NCBI RefSeq assembly: GCF_964355755.1
Contig: NC_092676.1
Span: forward strand, 25,962,288-26,022,287
Origin: Antedon mediterranea
Lineage: Eukaryota; Echinodermata; Crinoidea; Comatulida; Antedonidae
Length of the DNA: 60,000 bases
Reading direction: 5' to 3'
Made by a program: the position numbers and the translations under genes. Below, one piece after another: positions 1-10,490 of this stretch. Under the pieces are notes generated by a model. It saw nothing but the letters and a program-made list of their open reading frames with translations, was not told the origin of the DNA and searched no databases. The first letter of the stretch is position 1; each line of letters opens with the position of its first letter.

Positions 1-331
1 GTACTGCATGACGATTGGTGTGTACTGCATGACGATTGGTGTGTACTGCATGACGATTGGTGTGTACTGCATGACGATTGGTGTGTACTGCATGACGATT
101 GGTGTGTACTGCATGACGATTGGTGTGTACTGCATGACGATTGGTGTGTACTGCATGACGTTTGGTGTGTACTGCATGACGTTTGGTGTGTACTGCATGA
201 TGTTTGGTGTGTACTGCATGACGATTGGTGTGTACTGCATGATGTTTGGTGTGTACTGCATGACCATTGGTGTGTACTGCATGACCATTGGTGTGTACTG
301 CATGACGATTGGTGTGTACTGCATGATAAAT
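1..331. repeat. 21-bp minisatellite array
   Basis: About 15 head-to-tail copies of a 21-bp unit (consensus TGTACTGCATGACGATTGGTG). Variants have TTTGG, ATGTTTGG or ACCATTGG in the second half. The unit is a multiple of three without stops, so one frame reads MTIGVYC over and over; I see no sign that it is a gene. The array is cut by the window edge, so its true length is unknown. Confidence 0.95.
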
Positions 332-1450
332 GTGAACTGAAGGCAGAGGAGGCGTTCCATAGTGGCAAGTCTACTTTCAGTGGTGCGTCCATACAATAAA
401 CAACAACAACATATACAGAGTATAACAGGAAAAGGTCCGTAAAAAATATATATATACCGGTATATAAATTATAATAACAATAATTAACAAATACAACATT
501 GCACATTTCAGATAAACATGAAAGTTCATCAATAGGCCTATAAAAGAAAAAAATATATATATTCTAATATTAATACACTGTAGTAGTAATTAAAAACAAT
601 TAGATAACGGAAAGTTGGTTTAAAGATAGGTCAATAGTTAAAAAACCCATCATGATTAACTTATTTACTTAAATTCAAAATTAACAAAAATAATATATGT
701 TTCGAGAGTTTGATTTCAAATTATAGATAAAGCAAACTGCAATTTGCTTAATGATTGGTTAATTGGGAGAGTGGATAAATAAATATAAACAATTAAAGCA
801 AGCACAAAATTAGGAAAGTACAACTAACTCGTAAAAAAGTTAATTGTTTTGGTAATTTTTCTGCTGTGTGATGGAAACATGTTGAACATCGCCCTCTATA
901 ATATTAGTAGCAGAAAGAAAAAATATTTGCATTTTTACCGTTCTTATATCTATGTTTATTGGATAAGTTACCTTTGCCTTTATGAGAATTACGATGAGAA
1001 TTACGATGAGGGATGTAAAATAATAACGCTGATGTGTGACAATTGTACATAAAACCAACTGGTTCGGGAATTATAAATGGTAAAAGATGCAATATTTATT
1101 ACTAAAACGTGACTTAACTGCCCAAACAGTATTCTCTTTACGTTTTACTGTCGAAGGTATAGAAAGAACATTTGTTTTTTTGCCAACAAAAGCAGGGTAG
1201 AAATTGCTATCAAAGTTTGGTTAAAACCATTTAAAAAATAATCGCATAGGCCTACTAAATAAATCGCGTTTTGAAAGATTTACTCCTTAACACAGAATCT
1301 ATCATTATATATTTATCACACGTATTACAATTGTTTTCATTCCTATTAACACATACATTCGTTTATTTAATTGTATGATGTTACGTCATTTAAAAATAAC
1401 TGGTTTTCTTAACTTTAGTTTTATACAAAATAATAACAGCAAGTAATAAA
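332..1450. other. intergenic, no gene seen
   Basis: AT-rich DNA. A short tail-like stretch ending in repeated ACA triplets near 395-412 may be an old retroposon end. The opposing ORFs at 840-1092 overlap each other, have no recognisable domain and look like chance. Confidence 0.5.
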
Positions 1451-1910
1451 TATAACTTAATGGAACTGACTGGCTTTTACTTCCTTCAATCCGTTTGGCT
1501 TTGCTAAAACTTGATTGCCACTAAGACGCAACGTGAATACGTAAGCGCGCAAGTGAAGCGTGGTTCCCACTAGCGACGCAACGCAAGGACGTAACGCAAC
1601 GCAAGTGAATTGACCAATCACAAGCGATGGCTTATTCGCTTGTGATTGCTAACTGTCTATAACTTCGCTTGTCATTGGTTAAAACGCTTGCGTTGCGTTT
1701 ACGTCCTTGCGTTACATTCTAGTGGGAACCAAGCTTAATTTGACCAATGACAAGCGATGGATTATTCGAAGTGATTGCTTGCCATTGGTCAATTCACTTA
1801 CGTTGCGCATATGTCTTTACGTTGCCTCCTAGTGGGAACCAAACTTTAACAAAGCCGAACGACCGGGAGGGTTGAAGAAGCTAAAAGCAGTCAAGCCCAT
1901 TAAGTTATAT
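1451..1910. mobile_element. large imperfect palindrome around nested family-B MITEs
   Basis: The outer arms (about 1451-1507 and 1846-1910) are imperfect inverted repeats. They begin TATAACTTAATGG and end CCATTAAGTTATA, with shared blocks such as CTTTTA, CTTC and GGCTTTG. Between them lies a worn family-B element (about 1508-1845). A 179-bp family-B copy (1557-1735, AGCGTGG...CCAAGCT) has inserted into it. The inner copy's flanks are TGA and TAA, a worn form of the 3-bp target duplication seen cleanly at 7411. Confidence 0.75.
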
Positions 1911-2572
1911 AATAGTAGGAATCAAACCTATCAGGGAAAAGTGGTCACATAATGATTGTGATTTTTATTTAACAATGGTGAATTTTAAAACCCTGGTTTG
2001 TATCAGGTAAGTTGGTGACAGTTTGACTGCGTCATGGAATTACGTTAATGGACGATTACACACACAAAAAACGTATTACAGTATTCTATTATTAATACAG
2101 AATAACTTATTTTTAACTAATAGAATGCAACGAACCTGTATTTATTTACGAGTCTGTAAGAAAGCAATGATTCATTATAATAACATTTCCGACTAAAGGC
2201 TATAAGCTATAACTACTGGTTTGATACAATGATTATACAATTACTTGATGACTTGTATTGTTATACAACAAACAGCGCAGTATTTACGACAAGTGGTTCG
2301 GAATAAAACGATTTATCCCATATCGTTGTTTTGTAGCGAAATGTTTAGATGCATTTATAAGAAGCTATTGTTGGCAGCACCAGCCGAGGTTTCGGTAAGT
2401 AGTTTGTTAGGCCTATACAGTAGGCCACTTCAATAAAGCACTACCGTATTGCATCGCGCTTTACGCAGGCACCCAGTATATTGATCATCAGACAGTAAAA
2501 TAAATCCTATACCTGTCAGGGTTTTGAAACCCACTTTGATTGGTAGTGGTAATTTTTATCTGCGATGGTCTT
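1911..2572. other. intergenic, nothing recognised
   Basis: AT-rich DNA with no coding signal or repeat structure that I can support. The 63-residue ORF at 2245 has no recognisable domain. Confidence 0.45.
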
Positions 2573-2845
2573 AAACTTGGTTTCCACTAGGACGTAAGTC
2601 CACCGCAATGACGTAAGCTCAACGCAATTAAGCTTGGATCCCACTAGAACGTAACGCAATGACGTAAGCGCAACGCAAGCGTTTTAACCAATAACAAGCG
2701 AAGTTATAGACAGTTAGCAATCACAAGCGAGTGATTGATCAATTCACTTGCGTTGCGTTACGCCCTATGTGTTGTGTCGCTAATGGGAACCACGCTTTAC
2801 GTAAGTGCAACGCAAGGACGTAATTGCAACGCAAGTAAAGTTTAC
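2573..2845. mobile_element. family-B MITE inserted beside older family-B sequence
   Basis: A 166-bp copy at 2631-2796 (AGCTTGGATCCC to GGGAACCACGCT) is flanked on both sides by TTA, the expected 3-bp duplication. The neighbours at 2573-2627 and 2800-2845 are themselves worn family-B sequence (CCACTAGGACGTAA, GCAACGCAAGGACGTAA), so this is probably another nested insertion. Confidence 0.7.
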
Positions 2846-3294
2846 ATCATAGTAATAATTGCAAAAGCCCAGTTGAGTTACATTCCTCTCCACCATTAAG
2901 AATCATAAAGGCCTTTTAGCTCATGCATAATTCTCATCTGGTGTATAGTTATCTCTGCAGACAAATTCTCCTTATTTTAAAAAATCATAAAAATACTTGT
3001 TGTTTTTCTCTTAGTTTAACGTTGCATGCTTTTACAAGAGCATCTACGCACAGGTTGGGTGAATATGACACAAGGCGCCTTTTGAAAGCTTCGCATTTTT
3101 AAGAGCACTAAACAAAACTATAAAGTAGTTAACAGTCATGACGGTAATGGAGTTCTATGTACCACGCAATTATAGCTCGTACTCGGAAATACCTTAAAAT
3201 ATCATAACGGTTTTACGTCTACAATAATATTCAATAAATGAGACACCTGGTGATGCATGGAACTTCGTCTATGCAAAGCTGATACAGAATGTTC
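2846..3294. other. intergenic, nothing recognised
   Basis: No gene, tandem repeat or transposon end that I can support. Confidence 0.4.
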
Positions 3295-3494
3295 AAAACC
3301 GTGATAACTCGCGCGTAAAAAAATCGTGATAACTCGCGCGTACAAAAACCGTGATAACTCGCGCGTACAAAAACCGCTGATAACTCGCGCGTACACAAAC
3401 CGCTGATAACTCGCGCGTACAAAAACCGTGATAACACGCGCGTGCTAAAACCGTGATAACTCGCGCGTACAACAACCGTGATAACTCGCGCGTC
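3295..3494. repeat. 24-bp CpG-rich minisatellite
   Basis: Eight tandem copies of about 24-25 bp, consensus CCGTGATAACTCGCGCGTAC plus an A-rich spacer. Each copy carries the CpG-dense core CGCGCG inside otherwise AT-rich DNA. The minus-strand ORFs here are translations of the repeat, not genes. Confidence 0.9.
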
Positions 3495-4491
3495 TGACAT
3501 GGGTATGGTCATTTGTGATAACACTAATGACATAACTTACTTGATTGGATTATTGTTTCTAAATTTTTATTTGAATCTAATATTATACATTTTTGCTCTT
3601 ACTGTACATGTAGTATAAATTTAAAATCCATAAGTAAATATAGGCCTAACCTGTATTATACATTTTAACTATAGGTTTGATCGTGTAACGATAATAGAAA
3701 AATAGTTGATTTTAAACCCTGGAAAAGACTAGACGGGCCGATAATAACCTTTTGTATTTGTGACATTTTGGAGTTTGTGACCTTTTTTCTCTTAATTATT
3801 AGAACCTACTTTTGTTAATATTTATATTGTACTATTATTGGTAAGTCTTTTTATTAGAGTCGTCAGGCCATAACCTGTCAAAAGAAAGGTAACTACGCAC
3901 ATATATTATACTCTTGTGGAAAAAAGTTCCGGTAGATGAACGCATGTTGCGTGACCTCTCTCTCTCGCGCCAAACCCCTCTTCCCACCCCAACCTCCCCC
4001 ACCAGGTACTCGACCTCGGATTCTTGATTTATATGCAAGCGCTCTTTTATTAGACCACTGTGATTTTGTTTTGGTATGTTCATTGACCAAAGTAACTCTC
4101 TATGTTTAAAGTTCGATTTCCACGAACTGTTTTTCTCTTTGCCTTTAAAATCATTACAATTTAGTATTATTATTGGATTACATTGTTTTTGCAAGAATAT
4201 ATCACCCACGTTTTAAGTTATTAATTAATCAATTGGTAAAAGTATTTATAGTAGCGCTACAAACTATTTATGGAAACACTAAAAGCTATTTCCGAATAAT
4301 TTAGCAGCGAGCTCCATTATCAATTAATGAAGTTTAGGTTTTATCAATTCATTGTCAAAGGAAGGCAGGCAAAGACAAATTGATGACATAATGAATAGAG
4401 ATATTTTTTATTGTCATTTTGTGTTTTTTTTTTAATCAATTAGTTTATAACCGTACGGCAGTTTTCAATACAAGACTGTAGGATGATAGAG
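3495..4491. other. intergenic, nothing recognised
   Basis: AT-rich, with a pyrimidine-rich patch at about 3955-4010. The 124-residue minus-strand ORF at 3835-4209 shows no known domain, and its mid-section is the translated pyrimidine patch. Confidence 0.4.
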
Positions 4492-5165
4492 GAGATTCTT
4501 TTCTACCATTTTGGTTTATGCGTTGCAACTTCTATTCAATTGTAGAATTAATATGAGGATAGTTTCATCTAAAGGGATTATATAGTTTTGTTCTCACTGA
4601 GACGCAACGCAACGACGTTAGGCACCCAGAGGCGATTCTTTTCTACCATTTTGGTTTATGCGGTGTAACTTCTATAAAGTATCAACAACCCAAATGCAGA
4701 GTTGAAAGATATAGAAAAAGTGCAATACCATACCTTATCTCGCTTCTAAATGAATAATCAGTATATATCACCCAGTACAGCTTTGCGATTCTTATTGATG
4801 CTTTTAGGTGTTTTGTTTTGTTTTTTTTTTTTTTTCTATTTTAATATTTTAAGCTAAACTTTTTTAATGTTCCTGTATTGTATTTCTTGTGTAAATTGCC
4901 TCCTTTTTTATATTTAATTATCATTGGTTTTATACTTTTTTACAAATTTTAATATTGAACAAATGTAAATATCTTTGTAATTCAGCTAAGGCTGCGATAA
5001 TGATATTGAAATAAATGAAATGAAAAAAAAAAAAAAAGAAAAATAAAGCGTGGTTCCCACTATACAAGGACGCAACGCAACGACGTAGGCACCGAGAGGA
5101 GATCCTTTTCTACCATTTTGGTCTATGTTGTGCAACTTCTATAAAGCGTGGTTCCCACTATTAAT
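4492..5165. repeat. dispersed repeat fragments related to family B, plus poly(A) retroposon tail
   Basis: A block beginning TTCTACCATTTTGG and ending CAACTTCTAT or AACTTCTATAAAG occurs three times (about 4497, 4637 and 5105). Two copies follow a family-B-like GACGCAACGCAACGACGT, so this is probably a divergent family-B subtype. Between them (about 4810-5045) lies AT-rich DNA. It ends in GCTGCGATAATGATATTG, AATAAATGAAATG and a long A run, which looks like the 3' end of a plus-strand retroposon. Confidence 0.55.
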
Positions 5166-5319
5166 TGTAATTATTAATTAACAAAAAAACATTATAAATA
5201 TTAATTATAAAATATATACAATGATTATTTACAGTAATGATAATAATAAAAATTAATTGTTTATATTGACTATTATTGGAAACAGAAGTTGAATAATAAA
5301 ATACTGAAAAGTTTAATTA

Positions 5320-5418
5320 GAGGTTTGCACAACGCAAGCGACAGTTTAAACAAATCAATTTATTGTGATTGGTCAAATCACGTGACGTCGATTTGCGTTG
5401 CGTCAAAACCAAGCTTCA
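5320..5418. mobile_element. worn family-B MITE fragment
   Basis: GCACAACGCAAGCGACAG, TGTGATTGGTCAAATCAC and TTGCGTTGCGTC followed by AACCAAGCTT match the internal and 3' parts of family B. The 5' end has decayed. Confidence 0.55.
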
Positions 5419-5937
5419 GAAAAGTAGTTGTTTATTAACTGTTTTGCTATTACACCTTACCTAAGCCCAATCGCTGTGACATCTGATGAGAAAATCTTCA
5501 TCAAAATTCATCTTAAATGACTTATCTGTATTATGAATAATATGCAAGTTACGTACTTAACTATCAGTACAGTATTACCCTTATAAGCACTAACAAGTAT
5601 ACTTGATTTATTCAGATTTTGTTTTTTAAAGACACTATCTTATACTAACCCGATTATAGAGACTTTGAAATATAAAGGAATATTAAGAAACTTCTTCTAA
5701 CTGAGTTATGTGTCTAAGTGAGCATTAATTTAATACGAATGTTGCTGATTCAGAATGTTATTTTTACGCATTCAGGAAATCAGATCACTTAACATTTAAT
5801 CCGGTATGTGAAAATGGAAAAATGATTTTATTTTATAACATTTTAGTTGTCTCTTTCAATATCCTCAAGTCATCAAGATTTACTGTAAGTGCGCATTTAG
5901 GACGTGATAACTGAATGCCCGCATTATTTTCTGTTTG
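5419..5937. other. intergenic, nothing recognised
   Basis: AT-rich sequence without a supportable feature. Confidence 0.4.
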
Positions 5938-5940
5938 TTA

Positions 5941-6129
5941 AGCTTGGCTCCCACTAGCGACGCAAAATAACGCAACCTACGCGCAACGTAAGAAAATGCC
6001 CTTCCAATAGGCCTAATTGTGTTTGCAATGTTTTCAGCACTGTTGCGTCGTCGGTTCCCACTTGTGATTACGCAATACAGCACTTTGCATCAATACGTCG
6101 CTGCGTTGCTTTCTAGTGGGAACCACGCT
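5941..6129. mobile_element. family-B MITE, B1 subtype
   Basis: About 189 bp from AGCTTGGCTCCCACTAGCGA to TAGTGGGAACCACGCT, flanked by TTA and TAA. The B1 subtype is marked by CTACGC..CAACGTAAG, the GGTTCCCACTTGTGATTACG block and TACGTCGCTGCGTTG. The minus-strand ORF inside it is a translation of the element. Confidence 0.8.
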
Positions 6130-6289
6130 TAAATGTATATACTATGGGCGTGGTAACTGAACGTAGTTCTATAATTTAGTTTGACGTGATGAATGCGTAT
6201 TAATATTGTGGCAGTAATAACTATGTACTTGATGGATATACATTGAGAAGAACTTTTTATTTTGGATAAATTTGACACGCATTGTAAAG

Positions 6290-6678
6290 TGTTGTCTGCA
6301 CTATCAATCTAGTTTGACAAAAATGTACGATGTGCCCAAATGTGGTAGTGGTATGACTTCATCCTGTCCATATATAGGCACATTTTTTGTCACATAAAAT
6401 TTAATAGTGGTGATAGAGATTTAATCTCAGTGGATATCGGTTATGCTTAGAATGAGCTTTGTCTACACTATCAAACTTGATGTGACAAAAACAGTGTGAT
6501 GTGCCCACATATCACTACCATATTTGGCCACGTCACTCTTTTTTTGCCACAAAAGATTTGACGCAATGGCGTAAGCGCATTTTAAAAGGTTTGACAAAAA
6601 CGGATGCGATGGATCATCCGAACTGTCGCTTGTGATTGGTCAACACATTATGCCGTTTTGTTGTGCCCGAACCAAGCT
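6290..6678. mobile_element. two family-A MITE pieces joined to a family-B piece
   Basis: 6290-6413 is a worn family-A element (CTGCACTATCAATCTAGTTT ... AATTTAATAGTGGTGATAG). 6455-6569 begins AGCTTTGTCTACACTATC but loses its 3' end. It runs directly into family-B-like sequence (CGCAATGGCGTAAGCGCA ... TGTGATTGGTCAACAC ... GAACCAAGCTA) up to about 6678. Confidence 0.65.
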
Positions 6679-7267
6679 AGCCTAACTTTACGCATGCTTG
6701 CAAAAAACAAGTAATACACTAGACAAAATGATATTATTATAACTATAAAATAACTAAATTACAACTAAAATAGAATTTCCAGTTAATTTAGAATTGGCCG
6801 TTCTTTTTTTAAATTCCAGTATATGGTACCATTTTGTCTGCGTTTATGATTTACATTTAGTAAAGGCATAATTACCGCGTGGCGTTAGGTATCTGATATT
6901 ATAGGCCTATTACTATACTCTTGACGTATATCACAAATTTTAATAATAATCCAGTTTTTAAAATATGTGACGGTGATAAAGGTGATTGCCCTGTTAAGTG
7001 TCCGCTATATTGGTCACAGCAAACGGGTGGCTAAGTGTGCATTTTGAAAAGTCTTAACAATTAATGAGTTTTGACACCGCCAAATCAAAAAGCTGACTCT
7101 AGGCGGCAGTGCGTGAATGCATATGCCCTTGAATTGTTCTAGTAAAGTATTAAAGAAATATATTATTTAAGAAATTGTGTATGATAGTAACCTAATTTAA
7201 TGGGAAATCCGTGTTGATACATAGTCTAATTGCACAGGATACACGGCGGCACAATATGGAAAATGGG
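6679..7267. other. intergenic, nothing recognised
   Basis: No gene or clear repeat. The ORF starting at 7211 runs into the transposon at 7271 and is not supported. Confidence 0.4.
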
Positions 7268-7270
7268 TTA

Positions 7271-7637
7271 AGTGTGGTTCTCACTAGGACGCAACGCAGC
7301 GACGTATCGACGCAAAGGGCTGTATTGTATTGCTATAGTGCTGCAAACATCGCAGGTTTGATTTCACGCAGGCGGGGGCAAATACGATTATTGGAAGGAC
7401 ATTTTCTTAAAGCGTGGTTCCCACTAGAACGTAACGCAAGGACGTAAACGCAACGCAAACGTTTTAACCAATGACAAGCGAAGTTATAGACAGTTAGCAA
7501 TCACAAGCGAATAAGCCATCGCTTGTGATTGGTCAATTCACTTGCGTTGCTTTACGTCCTTGCGTTGCGTCGCTAGTGGGAACCACGCTTAAGTTGCGTA
7601 GATTGCGTTACGTTGCGTCGCTAGTCAGAACCAGGCT
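7271..7637. mobile_element. family-B1 MITE carrying a nested family-B2 MITE
   Basis: The outer B1 element starts AGTGTGGTTCTCACTAGGAC and ends GAACCAGGCT, flanked by TTA on both sides (7268-7270, 7638-7640). At 7411-7589 sits a complete 179-bp B2 copy (AGCGTGGTTCCCACTAGAAC ... TAGTGGGAACCACGCT) with TAA on both sides (7408-7410, 7590-7592). Removing the inner copy and one TAA restores CTTAAGTTGCGTAG, one base different from CTTACGTTGCGTAG-like sequence in intact B1 copies. This fixes the element ends and the 3-bp TWA duplication, as expected for the PIF/Harbinger group. Confidence 0.9.
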
Positions 7638-7720
7638 TTAGTAGAAATCCCCTTCTCAATGTTTCAAAGTGACGTGATGTGAGACGACATGATACATGTA
7701 ATGGCTAGAGACAAATCTAA

Positions 7721-7827
7721 AGCTCTGTCTACACTATCAAACTTTATTTTTTTCAACAAAATTTGATGTGCTAATATATGGAAACGATGACATTATATCA
7801 CTACAGTATTTGGACAAACTCTGTTTT
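7721..7827. mobile_element. family-A MITE, 3'-truncated
   Basis: Begins AGCTCTGTCTACACTATC after TAA and continues through the family-A interior. It breaks off at ACAAACTCTGTTTT, directly against a family-B1 copy. Confidence 0.7.
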
Positions 7828-8310
7828 AGTTCCCACTAGCGACGCAACGTAACGCAACCTACGCAACGTAAAAAATGCCCTTACAATAATTTTCCCCCGC
7901 CTGCGTAAAATCAAACCTGCGATGTTTGCAGCACTGTTGCGTCGTCGGTTCCCACTTGTGATTACGCAATACACTTTGCGTCAATACGTCGTTGCGTTGC
8001 GTTCTAGTGGGAACCACGCTCCACTAGCGACGCAACACAAGGACGTAACGCAACGCAAGTGAATTGACCAATCACAAGAAGCGATGGCTTATTCGCTTGT
8101 GATTGCTAATTGTCTATAACTTTGCTTGTCATTGGTTAAAACGCTTGCGTTGCGTTTAAGTCCTTGCGTTACGTTCTAGTGGGAACCAAGCTTCAAGGAT
8201 ACAACGCAAGGACGTAAGCGCGCCGCAAGTAATTTGACCAATGACATCATCATCCGCGAACTACTTGCGTTGTTCCTACTTCGTTGTGTTGCTTCCAAAG
8301 TACCTGCCTT
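7828..8310. mobile_element. abutting family-B MITEs
   Basis: B1 at about 7828-8020 lacks its first few bases and ends GGGAACCACGCT. It is followed at once by a 5'-truncated B2 at 8021-8192 (starts CCACTAGCGACGCAACACAA, ends GTGGGAACCAAGCT). Worn family-B sequence continues to about 8310 (GCAAGGACGTAAGCGCG, GTAATTTGACCAATGAC). The clean loss of B2's first bases at the B1 edge suggests a recombination junction. Confidence 0.75.
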
Positions 8311-9557
8311 ATTAAAGAATCGCATTAACTTAGCTAATGTGTTTCTTGACATTTAAGACAGATTTCAACAATTGCTTTGTGTAAATCTTACGGAATCTGG
8401 TTCAAGTTACTTCGAAATGAAATATTTTCTAAAGATTATTGTTAGGAGAATCTTTTAACGACGATAGTTCAGAAATATAATTCAAAGTACTTATCAATAG
8501 TGTTCATGTGCTTAAAAGGTTCTACACTTTCAAGTATGAACCATAGAAAATAAACGTTCTCAAAATAATGAACCTTGATCAAATCATTTCTCTTCTTTGA
8601 AGTATATAATGAGGTCTACATAGCCGGAATATTCATGTTTGTTTTGTGACGTTTTATGAGGGGTCCCCAACTTATGTACGAAAAGAAATAACGCAGCCGA
8701 GAAGCATTATTTTTTTTCCTATAAGGTTATGGCAGAAATCATGAATAATTCATTACCTTAATTATATTGTATTATAATGAATTGCAAGATAGCTGATCTA
8801 CTTCCTAAATATACTAAACCTAACCCTCTAAATAATCTCTCTCAACTATCACTGTTAGTGAACCCAAGACACTGTTGATTAGTAGTTCATTCTGTACCGT
8901 GGTTGAATCATTTTAGTACTACAAACATTGGTATAGAAAACGTGGGTTTCTTCATTGATTAATGAATATTCATTAAGGTAATCCGTGGTTTGTTGATTAA
9001 TGAATATTCATGATCTGTTTCATCAACTTGTTTGTTGTATTACTTTTACTTTTAATACAAATGCCTATAATTATTCTGTCAACTATGTTGAGGTCTCATC
9101 CTTTCGATAGTCACCGTATTGTTGCACCACCTTTTGTGGAGGAAGAGGAATGACTAGTTGCCCACGTATTTCGGCTGATTTTACGGTCGTTCAAGAAATT
9201 ACTTAAAGGGTATCTCCTGGTAAAGTAGGCCTACAGCAACAATTTCTGTACCATTTGTTCAAAGGGGAGCCTTATTTAACGGTGATCGTTCTACTTGGCA
9301 CTGATTTAGGTTATTGTCAATGTTGTTGCACCCGGAGCCACCCTTTAATAGCGAGATACGGTACGTAAGATTAACCTATTTTAATTTGCAGATAGTGTGT
9401 TTTTGCTTTTGTAATATTCAGCCTCAGGCTTCGATGACTATCTAACTGCACTTTTTGGTCCAGGAAATAAAGTACAATCATTGAGGCCCACTAAACAAAT
9501 TCACACTCAAATAATACTACTGCATTGTAGGGTTGTTCAATGTAGACCTACATAAGT
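8311..9557. other. intergenic, nothing recognised
   Basis: AT-rich. TTGATTAATGAATATTCAT occurs twice, about 37 bp apart (near 8955 and 8992). No coding signal. Confidence 0.4.
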
Positions 9558-9625
9558 GGGGTCAGGACGCAACGAAAGTAGGAAGTAATTTGACCAATCA
9601 CAACCGATGGATATTCTGAACTGTA
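9558..9625. mobile_element. family-B MITE fragment
   Basis: CAGGACGCAACGAAAGTAGG and GTAATTTGACCAATCAC match family B. Neither end is preserved. Confidence 0.45.
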
Positions 9626-9636
9626 ACTTTAATTTA

Positions 9637-9673
9637 CTAGATGGTACGCTCGCTTCGCTCGCGTACCATCTAG
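9637..9673. repeat. hairpin: 13-bp perfect inverted repeat
   Basis: CTAGATGGTACGC and GCGTACCATCTAG are perfect reverse complements around an 11-base loop TCGCTTCGCTC. The GC-rich core stands out in AT-rich DNA. Its role is unknown; transposon-end hairpins can look like this. Confidence 0.8.
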
Positions 9674-10012
9674 GTCGTGCCCACAGTAATTTCAGCGTAA
9701 AAAAATGCTTTTTTTAATGTACGTACTGCAGGACGATAATAGTTATTATTGTTTACAGAAACGAATAAATAGACACGATGATTTATGTATTAAACTGAAA
9801 TTAGCACACTGGGAATTACTTCCGAAAGAGAAACTTGTCACAAAATGAGTCCAAATTTGTTATTTGGACTCATTTAAACAAACCCAATTTGTGTTTTCTG
9901 TGTAATATTAGTTTTGAGGGATGGGGAAGAGGATATGGGTACAAAGAAGAACAATGTTTTAATATATTATTTATCTACTCAGTAACGAAATATGTTTTTC
10001 ACTTTGACAGGC
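9674..10012. other. intergenic, nothing recognised
   Basis: AT-rich. The ORF at 9835-10095 has no domain and runs into the tandem duplication that follows. Confidence 0.35.
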
Positions 10013-10490
10013 CTATAAATAATATACCACTTGATACAGTAACACATTTGCGATTTAATACTTTGTTAAAACTGTCACTGTTTGTAGTCCATTGAAATAG
10101 CATAGTACATGTAACGATACACGTACCACTACAACGCTTATAGGCGTATTCTTTGTAATTATTAATTAATACAAACGTTGAGAAGCAACTGTCAGTAGTA
10201 CAGTTTATTTGTATATTGTTCGTTTTATATAACAGTAGGGCCTACTCACAGGACTATAAATAATATACCACTTGATACAGTAACACATTTGCGACTTAAT
10301 ACTTTGTTAAAACTGTCACTGTCATAGTCGATTGAAATAGCATAGTACATGTAACGATACACGTACCACTACAATGTTTATATTCTTGGTAATTATTAAT
10401 TAATACAAACGTTGAGAAGCAACTGTCAGTACCACAGTTTATTTGTATATTGTACGTTCTATATAACAGTAGGGTCTACACTCACAGTAA
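10013..10490. repeat. tandem duplication, period about 241 bp
   Basis: Two adjacent copies, each starting CTATAAATAATATACCACTT (10013 and 10254). Both include CATGTAACGATACACGTACC and TAATACAAACGTTGAGAAGC. The second copy is slightly shorter owing to small deletions. A few substitutions show the duplication is not brand new. Confidence 0.85.

Noticed and set aside
3202-3533. Three overlapping minus-strand ORFs reading ARVIT/RELS/RASYH repeats
   Set aside because: They are frame translations of the 24-bp CpG-rich array, with no domain or splice context.
3835-4209. 124-residue minus-strand ORF
   Set aside because: No recognised domain, and a low-complexity middle. It could be a lineage-specific exon but nothing supports it.
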